Origin: Arenibacter sp965652575
Lineage (GTDB): Bacteria > Bacteroidota > Bacteroidia > Flavobacteriales > Flavobacteriaceae
DNA: 31,375 nt
NCBI GenBank assembly: GCA_965652575.1
Contig: CBFGWQ010000024.1
Span: 1-31,375 of the forward strand
Direction of reading: 5' to 3'
Part shown: positions 15,587 through 23,289 of the stretch, one piece after another
How the letters are laid out: each line of letters begins with the position of its first letter
Numbering within the stretch: the first letter of the stretch is position 1
The notes under the pieces: generated by a model
The model's database searches: none
What the model was told of the DNA's origin: nothing
What the model saw: the letters and a program-made list of their open reading frames with translations, nothing else
Made by a program: the position numbers and the translations under genes

Positions 15587-16372
15587 ATGAATCAACCACT
15601 GGCCTATATTCACCCTGGGGCTAAAATTTCCAAAAATGTTGTAGTAGAACCATTTACAACCATTCACAATAACGTAGTAATTGGGGATGGTACGTGGATA
15701 GGCTCCAATGTTACCATAATGGAAGGTGCCCGTATTGGAAAGAACTGCAATATATTCCCAGGCGCGGTCATATCCGCCCCGCCCCAGGACCTTAAGTATG
15801 ATGGGGAAGACACTACGGTCATCATCGGCAACAATACCACTATAAGGGAATGTGCCACCATACATAAGGGCACATCCGACAGGATGAAAACGGTTATCGG
15901 GGACAATTGCCTGATAATGGCCTATTGCCATGTTGCACATGATTGTCTGGTGGGGAACAATTGTATTTTTTCCAACAATTCCACATTGGCCGGACATGTA
16001 ACCATTGGGGACAATGTAATATTGGCAGGCCTGGTAGCCGTACACCAATTTGTGTCCGTTGGTCGCCACGCCTTTGTAACGGGCGGCTCCTTGGTAAGGA
16101 AGGATGTACCCCCTTTTGTAAAAGCGGCCCGCGAACCCCTATCCTATGTAGGTATCAATTCCGTAGGATTGAGAAGAAGGAACTTCGATTCCGATAAAAT
16201 CCGGGAGATACAGAACATATATCGAATACTATATCAAAAAAATTATAACAACACCCAGGCTGTTCAAATTATTGAGGCAGAGATGGAGGCTACTCCGGAA
16301 AGGGATGAAATCTTACAATTTATAAGGGATTCACAAAGGGGAATCATGAAAGGTTATTTTAGTACTAATTAG
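15587..16372 (+). CDS. lpxA: UDP-N-acetylglucosamine O-acyltransferase LpxA
   Basis: The protein has 261 residues, matching the family. It is a left-handed beta-helix acyltransferase that catalyses the first step of lipid A synthesis. The catalytic His corresponds to H118 in CHVAHDCLVGN (E. coli H125), and the conserved AVHQFVSVGR (151-160) and GGSLVRKDVPPFVKAAR follow. A C-terminal helical domain (about 190-261) completes it. It starts 8 bp after lpxC-fabZ and ends 6 bp before efp, so all are clearly in one operon. Confidence 0.97.
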   Translation: MNQPLAYIHPGAKISKNVVVEPFTTIHNNVVIGDGTWIGSNVTIMEGARIGKNCNIFPGAVISAPPQDLKYDGEDTTVIIGNNTTIRECATIHKGTSDRMKTVIGDNCLIMAYCHVAHDCLVGNNCIFSNNSTLAGHVTIGDNVILAGLVAVHQFVSVGRHAFVTGGSLVRKDVPPFVKAAREPLSYVGINSVGLRRRNFDSDKIREIQNIYRILYQKNYNNTQAVQIIEAEMEATPERDEILQFIRDSQRGIMKGYFSTN

Positions 16373-16378
16373 AATTTT

Positions 16379-16945
16379 ATGGCATCAACATCGGATATTA
16401 GAAAAGGATTGTGCATCAGGTACAACAACGACATTTACAAAATAATTGAATTTCTTCATGTAAAACCGGGAAAGGGCCCCGCTTTTGTCAGGACGAAACT
16501 GAAAAGTATAAGTACCGGCAAGGTATTGGACAATACGTTTTCCGGAGGGGCAAAAATTGAGGATGTACGGGTAGAGACCCGCTCCTATCAATTTTTATAT
16601 GCCGAGGGGGAAAACTACCACTTTATGAACACGGACGACTACAACCAAATTACCCTGCAGGAAAGCTCTTTGGATGCTCCGGATCTATTAAAAGAGGGCG
16701 AAGTGGTGACCATACTTTTCAACACAGAGGACAGTATGCCACTTTCGGTAGATATGCCGGCAAGTGTTATCTTGGAAGTTACTTATGCAGAACCTGGGGT
16801 TAAAGGCAATACGGCTACCAATGCCACCAAACCAGCCAAGGTTGAAACAGGGGCCACCGTAAATGTGCCATTGTTTATCAATGAAGGCGATAAAATAAAA
16901 ATCGACACGGAAAAAGGCGCTTATATGGAGCGTGTTAAGGAATAA
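16379..16945 (+). CDS. efp: Translation elongation factor P
   Basis: The protein has 188 residues with the three beta-barrel EF-P architecture. The tip loop of domain I is KPGKGPAFVR with K32 as the residue that is modified in many bacteria. EF-P relieves ribosome stalling at proline stretches. Domain III contains the expected TGATVNVPLFINEGDKIKID. No modification genes (epmA/epmB, earP) are seen in the window. It is embedded between lpxA and the second lpxD, as in other Flavobacteriaceae. Confidence 0.97.
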   Translation: MASTSDIRKGLCIRYNNDIYKIIEFLHVKPGKGPAFVRTKLKSISTGKVLDNTFSGGAKIEDVRVETRSYQFLYAEGENYHFMNTDDYNQITLQESSLDAPDLLKEGEVVTILFNTEDSMPLSVDMPASVILEVTYAEPGVKGNTATNATKPAKVETGATVNVPLFINEGDKIKIDTEKGAYMERVKE

Positions 16946-16994
16946 TAAAGTTTTTCACCATGCTTTTTGCCGTTAAAGGCGTAGCACCCCTATT

Positions 16995-17927
16995 ATGAAG
17001 TTTCCAATTCCCTATACGCTTAACCAGATTGCAACAATAATCAAGGCCGAATATGTAGGCCATGCTGATTTTCCCGTGTTGGGCATGAACGAGATCCATG
17101 TTGTGGAGAAGGGAGACATCGTTTTTGTGGATCATCCCAAATACTATGACAAGGCCCTGAACTGTGCGGCATCCATTGTTTTGATCAATAAGGAGGTAGA
17201 CTGCCCGGAGGGGAAGGCCTTATTGATATCGGATGATCCTTTCAGGGATTTTAACCTCCTCACCCTTTTTTTCAAACCTTTTGTCCAGGCCCAAAAAAAC
17301 ATTTCCAGCTCTGCCAAAATTGGCAGGAATACTATAATTCAACCCAATTGTTTTATAGGGAACAATGTAGTTATTGGCGATAACTGCCTTATCCACTCCA
17401 ACGTATCCATATACGACAATTGCGTGATAGGGAACAATGTTACCATTCATTCGGGTTCGGTATTGGGTTCCGATGCCTTTTATTACAAAAAAAGAGCTGA
17501 AGGATATGACAAATTGATCTCCGGTGGAAGGGTAGTTATTGAGGACAATGTGGACATCGGTGCCCTTTGCACCATAGACAAAGGGGTTACGGGCAATACG
17601 ACGATCAAGAAAGGAACAAAATTGGACAATCAGGTCCAGGTTGGCCATGATACGGTAATAGGGGAAAAGTGCCTAATAGCCTCCCAAACGGGTATTGCCG
17701 GCTGCGTAATCATCGAAGATGAGGTTACCCTATGGGGACAGGTGGGGATAACCAGTGCCGTCACCATTGGAAAAAAAGCGGTGGTCCTGGCACAAACTGG
17801 CGTTTCAAAATCCCTGGAAGGTGGCGGCAATTATTTTGGGACGCCAGTGGAGGAATCAAGGGAAAAATTAAAGCAACTGGCCTATGTTAAGCAAATCCCC
17901 TATATTTTAAAAAAAATAGAAAAATAA
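16995..17927 (+). CDS. LpxD-like acyltransferase paralogue, diverged
   Basis: The protein has 310 residues and aligns along its length with LpxD encoded at 13160-14185: N-terminal domain (FVDHPKY, 44-50), hexapeptide beta-helix from about 105 to 270, and a short C-terminal helix. The main catalytic His is kept (H218 in QVGHDTVIG). However, the uridine-contacting Asn is H47 (NPKY to HPKY), the second His is replaced by Ala (GITSAVTIG, A255), and ADGFGF has become SDAFYY. It may use another acyl donor or sugar nucleotide, or act in a different glycan pathway; standard annotation as a second LpxD is uncertain. It starts 49 bp after efp and is last in the block; sucD has its own promoter. Confidence 0.85.
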   Translation: MKFPIPYTLNQIATIIKAEYVGHADFPVLGMNEIHVVEKGDIVFVDHPKYYDKALNCAASIVLINKEVDCPEGKALLISDDPFRDFNLLTLFFKPFVQAQKNISSSAKIGRNTIIQPNCFIGNNVVIGDNCLIHSNVSIYDNCVIGNNVTIHSGSVLGSDAFYYKKRAEGYDKLISGGRVVIEDNVDIGALCTIDKGVTGNTTIKKGTKLDNQVQVGHDTVIGEKCLIASQTGIAGCVIIEDEVTLWGQVGITSAVTIGKKAVVLAQTGVSKSLEGGGNYFGTPVEESREKLKQLAYVKQIPYILKKIEK

Positions 17928-17943
17928 ATATGCAGGAGAATAG

Positions 17944-17974
17944 TTTAGAATTCCTTTTCAAAACTTTATTTTTG
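17944..17974 (+). promoter_or_regulatory. Promoter of sucD
   Basis: TTTA (17944-17947) and TATTTTTG (17967-17974) are separated by 19 bp, one base off the Bacteroidota consensus. The start codon is 26 bp downstream of the -7 box. Confidence 0.55.
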
Positions 17975-18000
17975 CACGAATCAATTAAACCAAATATATA

Positions 18001-18873
18001 ATGAGCGTTTTAGTAAACAAAGATTCCAAAATTATTGTTCAAGGTTTTACAGGTAGCGAAGGTACTTTTCATGCCGAACAGATGATCGAGTACGGTACCA
18101 ATATAGTTGGAGGGGTAACCCCTGGGAAAGGCGGACAGGAACATTTGGGTAAACCTGTATTCAATACAGTTGAGGAGGCCGTTCAAAAAGTTGGGGCCGA
18201 TACTACCATCATCTTTGTGCCACCTGCATTTGCCGCAGATGCAATTATGGAAGCTGCTAGCGCTGGAATTAAAGTAATCATTACCATCACGGAAGGTATT
18301 CCCGTAGCCGACATGGTGAAGGCATATGACTATATCAAACATATGGACTGTAGATTGGTAGGCCCAAATTGTCCTGGAGTAATTACACCAGAGGAAGCCA
18401 AAGTAGGGATTATGCCCGGCTTTGTCTTTAAAAAGGGTGCCGTAGGCATTGTTTCCAAATCGGGGACTTTGACCTATGAGGCCGCAGACCAAGTGGTACG
18501 CCAGGGTCTTGGGATTACAACGGCCATTGGAATAGGTGGCGATCCTATAATCGGCACTACTACAAAGGAAGCAGTGGAGTTGTTGATAAATGACCCGGAA
18601 ACCACATGTGTGGTCATGATCGGGGAGATAGGTGGGCAACTGGAAGCCGATGCCGCTCAGTGGTACAAGGCAAGTGGCAGCAAGAAGCCAATTGTTGGTT
18701 TTATTGCAGGGGAAACAGCTCCTGCGGGAAGAACTATGGGGCATGCAGGTGCCATAGTGGGCGGTAGTGACGATACGGCCCAGGCCAAGAAAAGAATTAT
18801 GAGGGAATGTGGTATCCACGTTGTCGATTCCCCTGCCGAAATTGGTTTAAAGGTAAAGCAAGTATTGGGATAA
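18001..18873 (+). CDS. sucD: Succinyl-CoA synthetase (ligase) alpha subunit
   Basis: The protein has 290 residues. The CoA-binding Rossmann domain begins GFTGSEGTFHAEQM (15-28), followed by VTPGKGG (39-45) and GPNCPGVI (121-128). The phosphohistidine is H248 in GRTMGHAGAIVGG. With SucC it converts succinyl-CoA to succinate and makes ATP or GTP in the TCA cycle. sucC is not in the window, so the two subunit genes are unlinked here. A 415-bp gene-free stretch follows. Confidence 0.97.
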   Translation: MSVLVNKDSKIIVQGFTGSEGTFHAEQMIEYGTNIVGGVTPGKGGQEHLGKPVFNTVEEAVQKVGADTTIIFVPPAFAADAIMEAASAGIKVIITITEGIPVADMVKAYDYIKHMDCRLVGPNCPGVITPEEAKVGIMPGFVFKKGAVGIVSKSGTLTYEAADQVVRQGLGITTAIGIGGDPIIGTTTKEAVELLINDPETTCVVMIGEIGGQLEADAAQWYKASGSKKPIVGFIAGETAPAGRTMGHAGAIVGGSDDTAQAKKRIMRECGIHVVDSPAEIGLKVKQVLG

Positions 18874-19288
18874 GCCCCGTTCACAAAACTACAGAATGAT
18901 ATTACATATCTGTCTACCGGCACAGTAGGAGTTTTGGAACGGAATGGATTTCCTGAACATGGACTGGATGATAAGTTGGCAGTAAGTAGTGAGAGTTGGC
19001 AAAAAACGGATTTTACTGCCCACCGCCTTTTGCCAACTGTGGACTGCCAAAATTTATAGAAACTAATCTCGATAATTATTGGGAGTATGGGTTCTAACCT
19101 TTGACTGGATGATTAATTTTATTCCGTTTATACTGTACCGATCAACTCGGAATTTTTCAGGATGGACGGGATTTTTTTTGCCCGGAAATACCGGTTCGTT
19201 AAAATTTTCTATTAGCATTTGGGGCAAAAATTTTTAAACAGCTAAAACATAACCTATATTTGATTATCAACTAAGAAACTAAAGACAT
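18874..19288. other. 415-bp intergenic region with nested inverted repeats
   Basis: No ORF with coding character and no tRNA are seen. Between 18974 and 19050 inverted repeats are nested: TTGGCAGT (18976-18983) with ACTGCCAA (19043-19050), and AGTTGGCAAAA (18994-19004) with TTTTGCCAACT (19028-19038). GACTGGATGAT occurs twice (18962-18972 and 19103-19113). The last 40 bp carry the fabG promoter. A non-coding RNA or a degraded gene is possible. Confidence 0.6.
19255..19262 (+). promoter_or_regulatory. -7 promoter element of fabG
   Basis: TATATTTG fits TAnnTTTG, 26 bp before the ATG at 19289. A -33 box is not clear; a T-run lies at the expected distance. Confidence 0.45.
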
Positions 19289-20038
19289 ATGAAGTTACTA
19301 GAAGGAAAAAATGCAATAATCACCGGAGCAAGTAGGGGAATTGGAACCGGAATAGCCCAGGTTTTCGCAAAGCACGGTGCCAATGTTGCCTTTACATATA
19401 GTTCCAGTGAAGCCCCCGCTTTGGCCCTGGAAAAAGAATTACTTGCCTATGGCATAAAGGCCAAAGCCTATAAGAGCAATGCCGCCAGTTTTGAAGATTC
19501 GGAAAAATTGGTAGCCCAGGTATTGGAAGATTTTGGAGGGGCAATAGATGTTCTGGTCAACAATGCCGGTATCACCAAGGACAACTTATTAATGAGGATG
19601 GGAGAGGATGATTTTGATACGGTTATAGAAATAAATTTAAAATCGGTCTTTAACATGACCAAGGCCGTTCAGCGTACCATGCTGAAACAGAGAAGTGGCT
19701 CTATAATAAATATGAGCAGTGTAGTAGGGGTAAAAGGTAATGCAGGACAGGCAAATTATGCCGCTTCCAAAGCCGGAATGATAGGATTTACCAAATCCAT
19801 AGCCTTGGAACTCGGTTCCAGAAATATAAGATGTAACGCCATAGCACCGGGCTTCATTGAAACGGAAATGACGGACAGGCTGGATGCAAAGGTAGTACAG
19901 GGATGGCGCGATGGAATTCCTTTAAAAAGGGGAGGACAGCCAGAAGATGTGGCCAATGCCTGCCTGTTTTTGGCTTCGGACCTCTCTGGTTACATTACTG
20001 GACAGGTGTTGAACGTGGACGGGGGAATGCTCACCTAA
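19289..20038 (+). CDS. fabG: 3-oxoacyl-[acyl-carrier-protein] reductase FabG
   Basis: The protein has 249 residues and is a classical short-chain dehydrogenase. It has the NADPH loop TGASRGIG (12-19), NNAG (91-94), N116 (EINLKS) and the catalytic S144 (NMSSVVG), Y157 and K161 (YAASK). The late PGFIETEMT and C-terminal GQVLNVDGGMLT are typical of FabG. It reduces 3-oxoacyl-ACP in fatty acid elongation in the cytoplasm. Generic SDR substrate drift cannot be excluded, but every FabG motif is present. Confidence 0.92.
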   Translation: MKLLEGKNAIITGASRGIGTGIAQVFAKHGANVAFTYSSSEAPALALEKELLAYGIKAKAYKSNAASFEDSEKLVAQVLEDFGGAIDVLVNNAGITKDNLLMRMGEDDFDTVIEINLKSVFNMTKAVQRTMLKQRSGSIINMSSVVGVKGNAGQANYAASKAGMIGFTKSIALELGSRNIRCNAIAPGFIETEMTDRLDAKVVQGWRDGIPLKRGGQPEDVANACLFLASDLSGYITGQVLNVDGGMLT

Positions 20039-20183
20039 ATTTTATTTTTATTCTGATGTAACTTCAACTGACTGTAGAATTATTTTTTTCCTTAGTCACA
20101 TCGGCACCGTGGCGAAAAAGCTTAATGCTATAAACCAAATTCGGCCAGTATCTACCGCATAGCAATAATTGCAACGATTATTT

Positions 20184-22220
20184 ATGATGCAAATACAAAC
20201 AGTACTTTTTATATTGCTCGCGCTTATTGTGGCATTGTTACTCGTACTGTTTCAATATTATTACAGTAACAAAAGGAAGGGAAAACTTTGGCCGATCCTT
20301 TCTTTTTTGCGTTTTTTGGCCGTATTCGGAATTATTTTACTGATCATAAACCCGAAATTCACAACAAACGAATACACGCTGGAAAAGACCAATTTGGTGC
20401 TACTTGCAGATAATTCATCTTCCATAACGGCAGGGGATAGGACCCGGATAATCTCCGCCTTTTCATCGTTAAAGAATAAAGAAGAAGGATTATCAAGTAG
20501 TTTCAACATACTAAAATATAGTTTTGGAGCGGATTTGATCCATTCGGACAGCCTTGGTCCCGTGGAAAAAAGCACCAATATTTCCAAGGCCCTGGCCAGG
20601 ATCAACGAAATATTCACTGGTACCAAAACTGCTGTGGTACTGTTTTCGGACGGCAATCAGACCATAGGTGAAGATTATGAATTTTATGGGAAACAACAAA
20701 AATTCCCTGTTTACCCTGTAGTTTTGGGAGATACAACTCGTTATGACGATATAGCCATAAGCCAAATAAATGCCAATAAGTATGCCTTTTTAAAGAATAA
20801 ATTTCCATTGGAAATTTTTATTGCATACGATGGCAAGGAAAAGGTTTCTTCGGAATTACGGATTCTTGTGGACGGTAAGCCGGTATATAAGGAAAAAGTG
20901 TCGTTGTCCAACATTTCCAATACCAAGATCATTAGTGCGCATATAGAGGCCGGTACGGTAGGAATGAAAAATATTAGGGCGATTATTGACCCGTTGCCAA
21001 ATGAAAAAAATACGGTTAACAATGAAAAATCGGTGGCCGTGGAAGTTTTGGACGAAAAGACAAATGTGGCCATTATTTCCACTATCCAACACCCGGACAT
21101 AGGAGCACTGAAGAAAGCCATAGAGAGCAACGAACAAAGATTGGCAACCATTTATAGGCCCGATACCGATTTAAGAAAATTGCAGGAAGTGGATATTTAT
21201 ATACTTTACCAGCCCGATGCCTCCTTTGACAAGGTCTACGAACAGATTCTTGCAAGAAACTCCAATTCCTTTACCCTCCTGGGGACTTATACCGATCTGA
21301 ATTTTTTGAACAAAATTCAGAATAATTTCCTCATAGAAACCGCTTATCCGGAGCAGGAAATATTTGCAAGTCCGAATGCCGCATTTTCAAAATTCGATAT
21401 TTCGGAATTCTCCCTACAAGATTTTCCGCCCCTTTTATCGGATGCCGGGCCCGTAAATATTCTGGGCAGTGGCGAAGCCTTGTTGAAGATGCGTATAAAA
21501 GGAGTGGATCTGGACCAACCCCTATTGGCCGTTATGGAAAGGGAAACGGCAAAACACGCCATACTGGTTGGGGAAAATATATGGAAATGGAGGGTTCAAA
21601 GTTATAGGAACGATCAAACTTTTGAAAATTTCGATGACTTTCTCGGAAAATTGATCTTTTATCTTTCGGCCTCAAAGGGTAAGAATAGGTTGGTGCTGGA
21701 TTATGGTTCCATATATAACAACAGTAGCGAGACCAAAATAAAGGCTACTTATTTTGATGAAACTTTTGCTTTTGATGCCAATGCGTCCATCAACATAAAG
21801 GTAGGGAACATCTCTACCAATACCTCCACAGAGGTTCCAATGCTGTTAAAAGACGGGTATTACGAGGCGGATCTAAGTAATTTATCCCCTGGGAAATACG
21901 ATTTCACTGCTACCGTAACCAAAGAAAACCTGAACAGGTCCGGCAGCTTTACCATTTTGGATTTTGATGCCGAAAAACAATTCACTTCCAGTAATTACGG
22001 CAAACTGAACCGCCTGGCCAAAAATACGGAGGGAAAGCTATATTTTCCAGATCAATTGGATTCCTTGGCCATGGCATTGAAAAACGACCCCAAGTTGATC
22101 CCTGTCCAAAAAAGCAAACAAATTGTTGTACCTTTGATCGATTTTAAATTCCTTATGGGCATTATCATTACGGCCCTATCCCTGGAATGGTTTATCAGAA
22201 AGTTTAACGGATTAACTTAA
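20184..22220 (+). CDS. VWA-like membrane protein, function unknown
   Basis: From the ATG at 20184 the protein has 678 residues; a second ATG follows immediately (20187) and a TTG lies at 20169, so the exact start is uncertain. Two membrane helices open the protein (about 6-25 and 36-56), followed by a von Willebrand factor A-like domain whose MIDAS motif is DNSSS (D76, S78, S80), with FSDGNQT further on. The large middle part resembles Ig-like and glutamine amidotransferase-like segments seen in Bacteroidota membrane VWA proteins. A last helix (about 651-670) lies near the C-terminus. The bulk is probably periplasmic. An SPFH protein starts 12 bp after it. Its function is unknown. Confidence 0.85.
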   Translation: MMQIQTVLFILLALIVALLLVLFQYYYSNKRKGKLWPILSFLRFLAVFGIILLIINPKFTTNEYTLEKTNLVLLADNSSSITAGDRTRIISAFSSLKNKEEGLSSSFNILKYSFGADLIHSDSLGPVEKSTNISKALARINEIFTGTKTAVVLFSDGNQTIGEDYEFYGKQQKFPVYPVVLGDTTRYDDIAISQINANKYAFLKNKFPLEIFIAYDGKEKVSSELRILVDGKPVYKEKVSLSNISNTKIISAHIEAGTVGMKNIRAIIDPLPNEKNTVNNEKSVAVEVLDEKTNVAIISTIQHPDIGALKKAIESNEQRLATIYRPDTDLRKLQEVDIYILYQPDASFDKVYEQILARNSNSFTLLGTYTDLNFLNKIQNNFLIETAYPEQEIFASPNAAFSKFDISEFSLQDFPPLLSDAGPVNILGSGEALLKMRIKGVDLDQPLLAVMERETAKHAILVGENIWKWRVQSYRNDQTFENFDDFLGKLIFYLSASKGKNRLVLDYGSIYNNSSETKIKATYFDETFAFDANASINIKVGNISTNTSTEVPMLLKDGYYEADLSNLSPGKYDFTATVTKENLNRSGSFTILDFDAEKQFTSSNYGKLNRLAKNTEGKLYFPDQLDSLAMALKNDPKLIPVQKSKQIVVPLIDFKFLMGIIITALSLEWFIRKFNGLT

Positions 22221-22232
22221 TAAATAAATTAA

Positions 22233-23048
22233 ATGGATAAATTACCAAAAATTGCATTACCGGCCATCTTCGCTTTAATAGTCCTCGTTATATTAATTTC
22301 AAAATCGGCCGTTACCATCGGCTCCGGTGAAGCGGGAGTGTTGTACAAGACCTTTTCAGGAGGGGTGGTCACCGATGAGGCGCCTTTGGGAGAAGGATTC
22401 CATTTGGTAGCACCCTGGAACAAGGTTTTTATCTATGAAGTAAGACAACAGGAAGTTTTGGAAAAAATGCAGGTGTTATCATCCAACGGTCTTGAAATCA
22501 AATTGGAGGCTTCGGCCTGGTTTGAGCCAAAAAGGGAAGTTTTGGGAAAATTGCACCAGGAAAAAGGTACGGATTATATACAGCGCGTATTATTGCCCAC
22601 CATAAGATCGGCAGCAAGAAGTGTGGTAGGAAGGTACACCCCGGAACAGCTCTATTCCAGCAAAAGGGATGCCATTCAACAGGAAATTTTTGAAGAAACC
22701 CAGAAAATTGTAGATGGCCAATACATTCAACTCAATGAAATTTTGGTGAGGGATGTTACCCTGCCGCCTACTATTAAAGAGGCCATTGAGCGTAAACTTA
22801 AACAGGAACAGGAATCCCTGGAGTACGAATTTAGGCTGGTAACGGCACAAAAAGAAGCGGAAAAGGTACGGATAGAAGCCCAGGGCAAAGCAGATGCCAA
22901 TAGTATATTGAGTGCCTCTTTGACCGACAAAATATTACAGGACAAAGGTATAGATGCCACCATTAAATTATCGGAATCCCCTAATGCAAAAGTAATCGTT
23001 ATTGGTAGTGGGGAATCCGGAATGCCTATCATACTAGGAAATCAATAA
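22233..23048 (+). CDS. Prohibitin-family SPFH membrane protein
   Basis: The protein has 271 residues. An N-terminal membrane helix (about 7-24) is followed by an SPFH domain (about 26-200): GSGEAGVLYKTFSGG, LGEGFHLVAPWNKVFIYEVRQQ and RSVVGRYTPEQLYSSKRDAIQ. A long charged helix (about 180-220, IKEAIERKLKQEQESLEYEF) continues into KEAEKVRIEAQGKADAN, as in prohibitins. Such proteins form large membrane rings that control membrane proteases or microdomains. It is 12 bp downstream of the VWA-like gene and likely co-transcribed with it. Confidence 0.92.
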   Translation: MDKLPKIALPAIFALIVLVILISKSAVTIGSGEAGVLYKTFSGGVVTDEAPLGEGFHLVAPWNKVFIYEVRQQEVLEKMQVLSSNGLEIKLEASAWFEPKREVLGKLHQEKGTDYIQRVLLPTIRSAARSVVGRYTPEQLYSSKRDAIQQEIFEETQKIVDGQYIQLNEILVRDVTLPPTIKEAIERKLKQEQESLEYEFRLVTAQKEAEKVRIEAQGKADANSILSASLTDKILQDKGIDATIKLSESPNAKVIVIGSGESGMPIILGNQ

Positions 23049-23086
23049 TAATTTAACAATTTTAAAATAAATTGTTCCGTATAAAT

Positions 23087-23117
23087 TTTCCAAGGTTGAA
23101 AAATAGTTTTAATTTTG
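23087..23117 (+). promoter_or_regulatory. Promoter of the histidine operon
   Basis: TAATTTTG (23110-23117) fits the TAnnTTTG -7 element. TTTC (23087-23090) lies 19 bp upstream as an imperfect -33 box. The leader peptide ATG is only 7 bp after the -7 box, so the mRNA would be almost leaderless. Confidence 0.5.
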
Positions 23118-23124
23118 TCACATC

Positions 23125-23181
23125 ATGAAAAACAACAGGACACACCATCATCATTTCTTCACTTGCAATCAAGCGAGCTAG
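23125..23181 (+). CDS. hisL: Histidine operon leader peptide
   Basis: A short ORF encodes MKNNRTHHHHFFTCNQAS and then TAG. Four consecutive His codons (CAC CAT CAT CAT, 23143-23154) directly precede an antiterminator/terminator pair and hisG, which is the classical design of ribosome-mediated attenuation. When charged His-tRNA is scarce, the ribosome stalls on the His run; when it is plentiful, it reaches the stop codon. The peptide itself probably has no other function. This ORF is too short to appear in usual gene calls. Confidence 0.92.
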   Translation: MKNNRTHHHHFFTCNQAS

Positions 23182-23226
23182 GAATGTATTGTTGTATCTA
23201 AACTATATTCTAACCCGTTTGAGCAA
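23163..23226 (+). promoter_or_regulatory. Antiterminator of the his attenuator
   Basis: TTGC (23163-23166) and TCAAGCG (23169-23175), separated by a 2-nt bulge, can pair with GCAA (23223-23226) and CGTTTGA (23216-23222): 11 pairs including one G-U. This uses the left arm and loop of the terminator, so both cannot form together. A ribosome at the leader stop codon would mask 23169-23175. Confidence 0.75.
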
Positions 23227-23240
23227 TCAAACGGGTTTTG
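23212..23240 (+). terminator. Attenuator terminator upstream of hisG
   Basis: AACCCGTTTGA (23212-23222) pairs perfectly with TCAAACGGGTT (23227-23237) over a 4-nt loop, followed by TTG and TATTT. It lies between the leader peptide and hisG, so it acts as the regulated terminator of the operon. Confidence 0.88.
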
Positions 23241-23289
23241 TATTTAACAACCTGTTGGATCTGTTCAGGCCAAAAACAAAATACCAAAA

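Noticed and set aside
15581..16069. 162-codon minus-strand frame opposite lpxA
   Set aside because: It is a by-product of the hexapeptide-repeat codons of lpxA; similar shadows appear opposite both lpxD genes.
18010..18819. Long open frame of 269 codons on the minus strand opposite sucD
   Set aside because: sucD is certain from its motifs, and the opposite frame is rich in Cys, His and Asn without any domain; it is a shadow frame.
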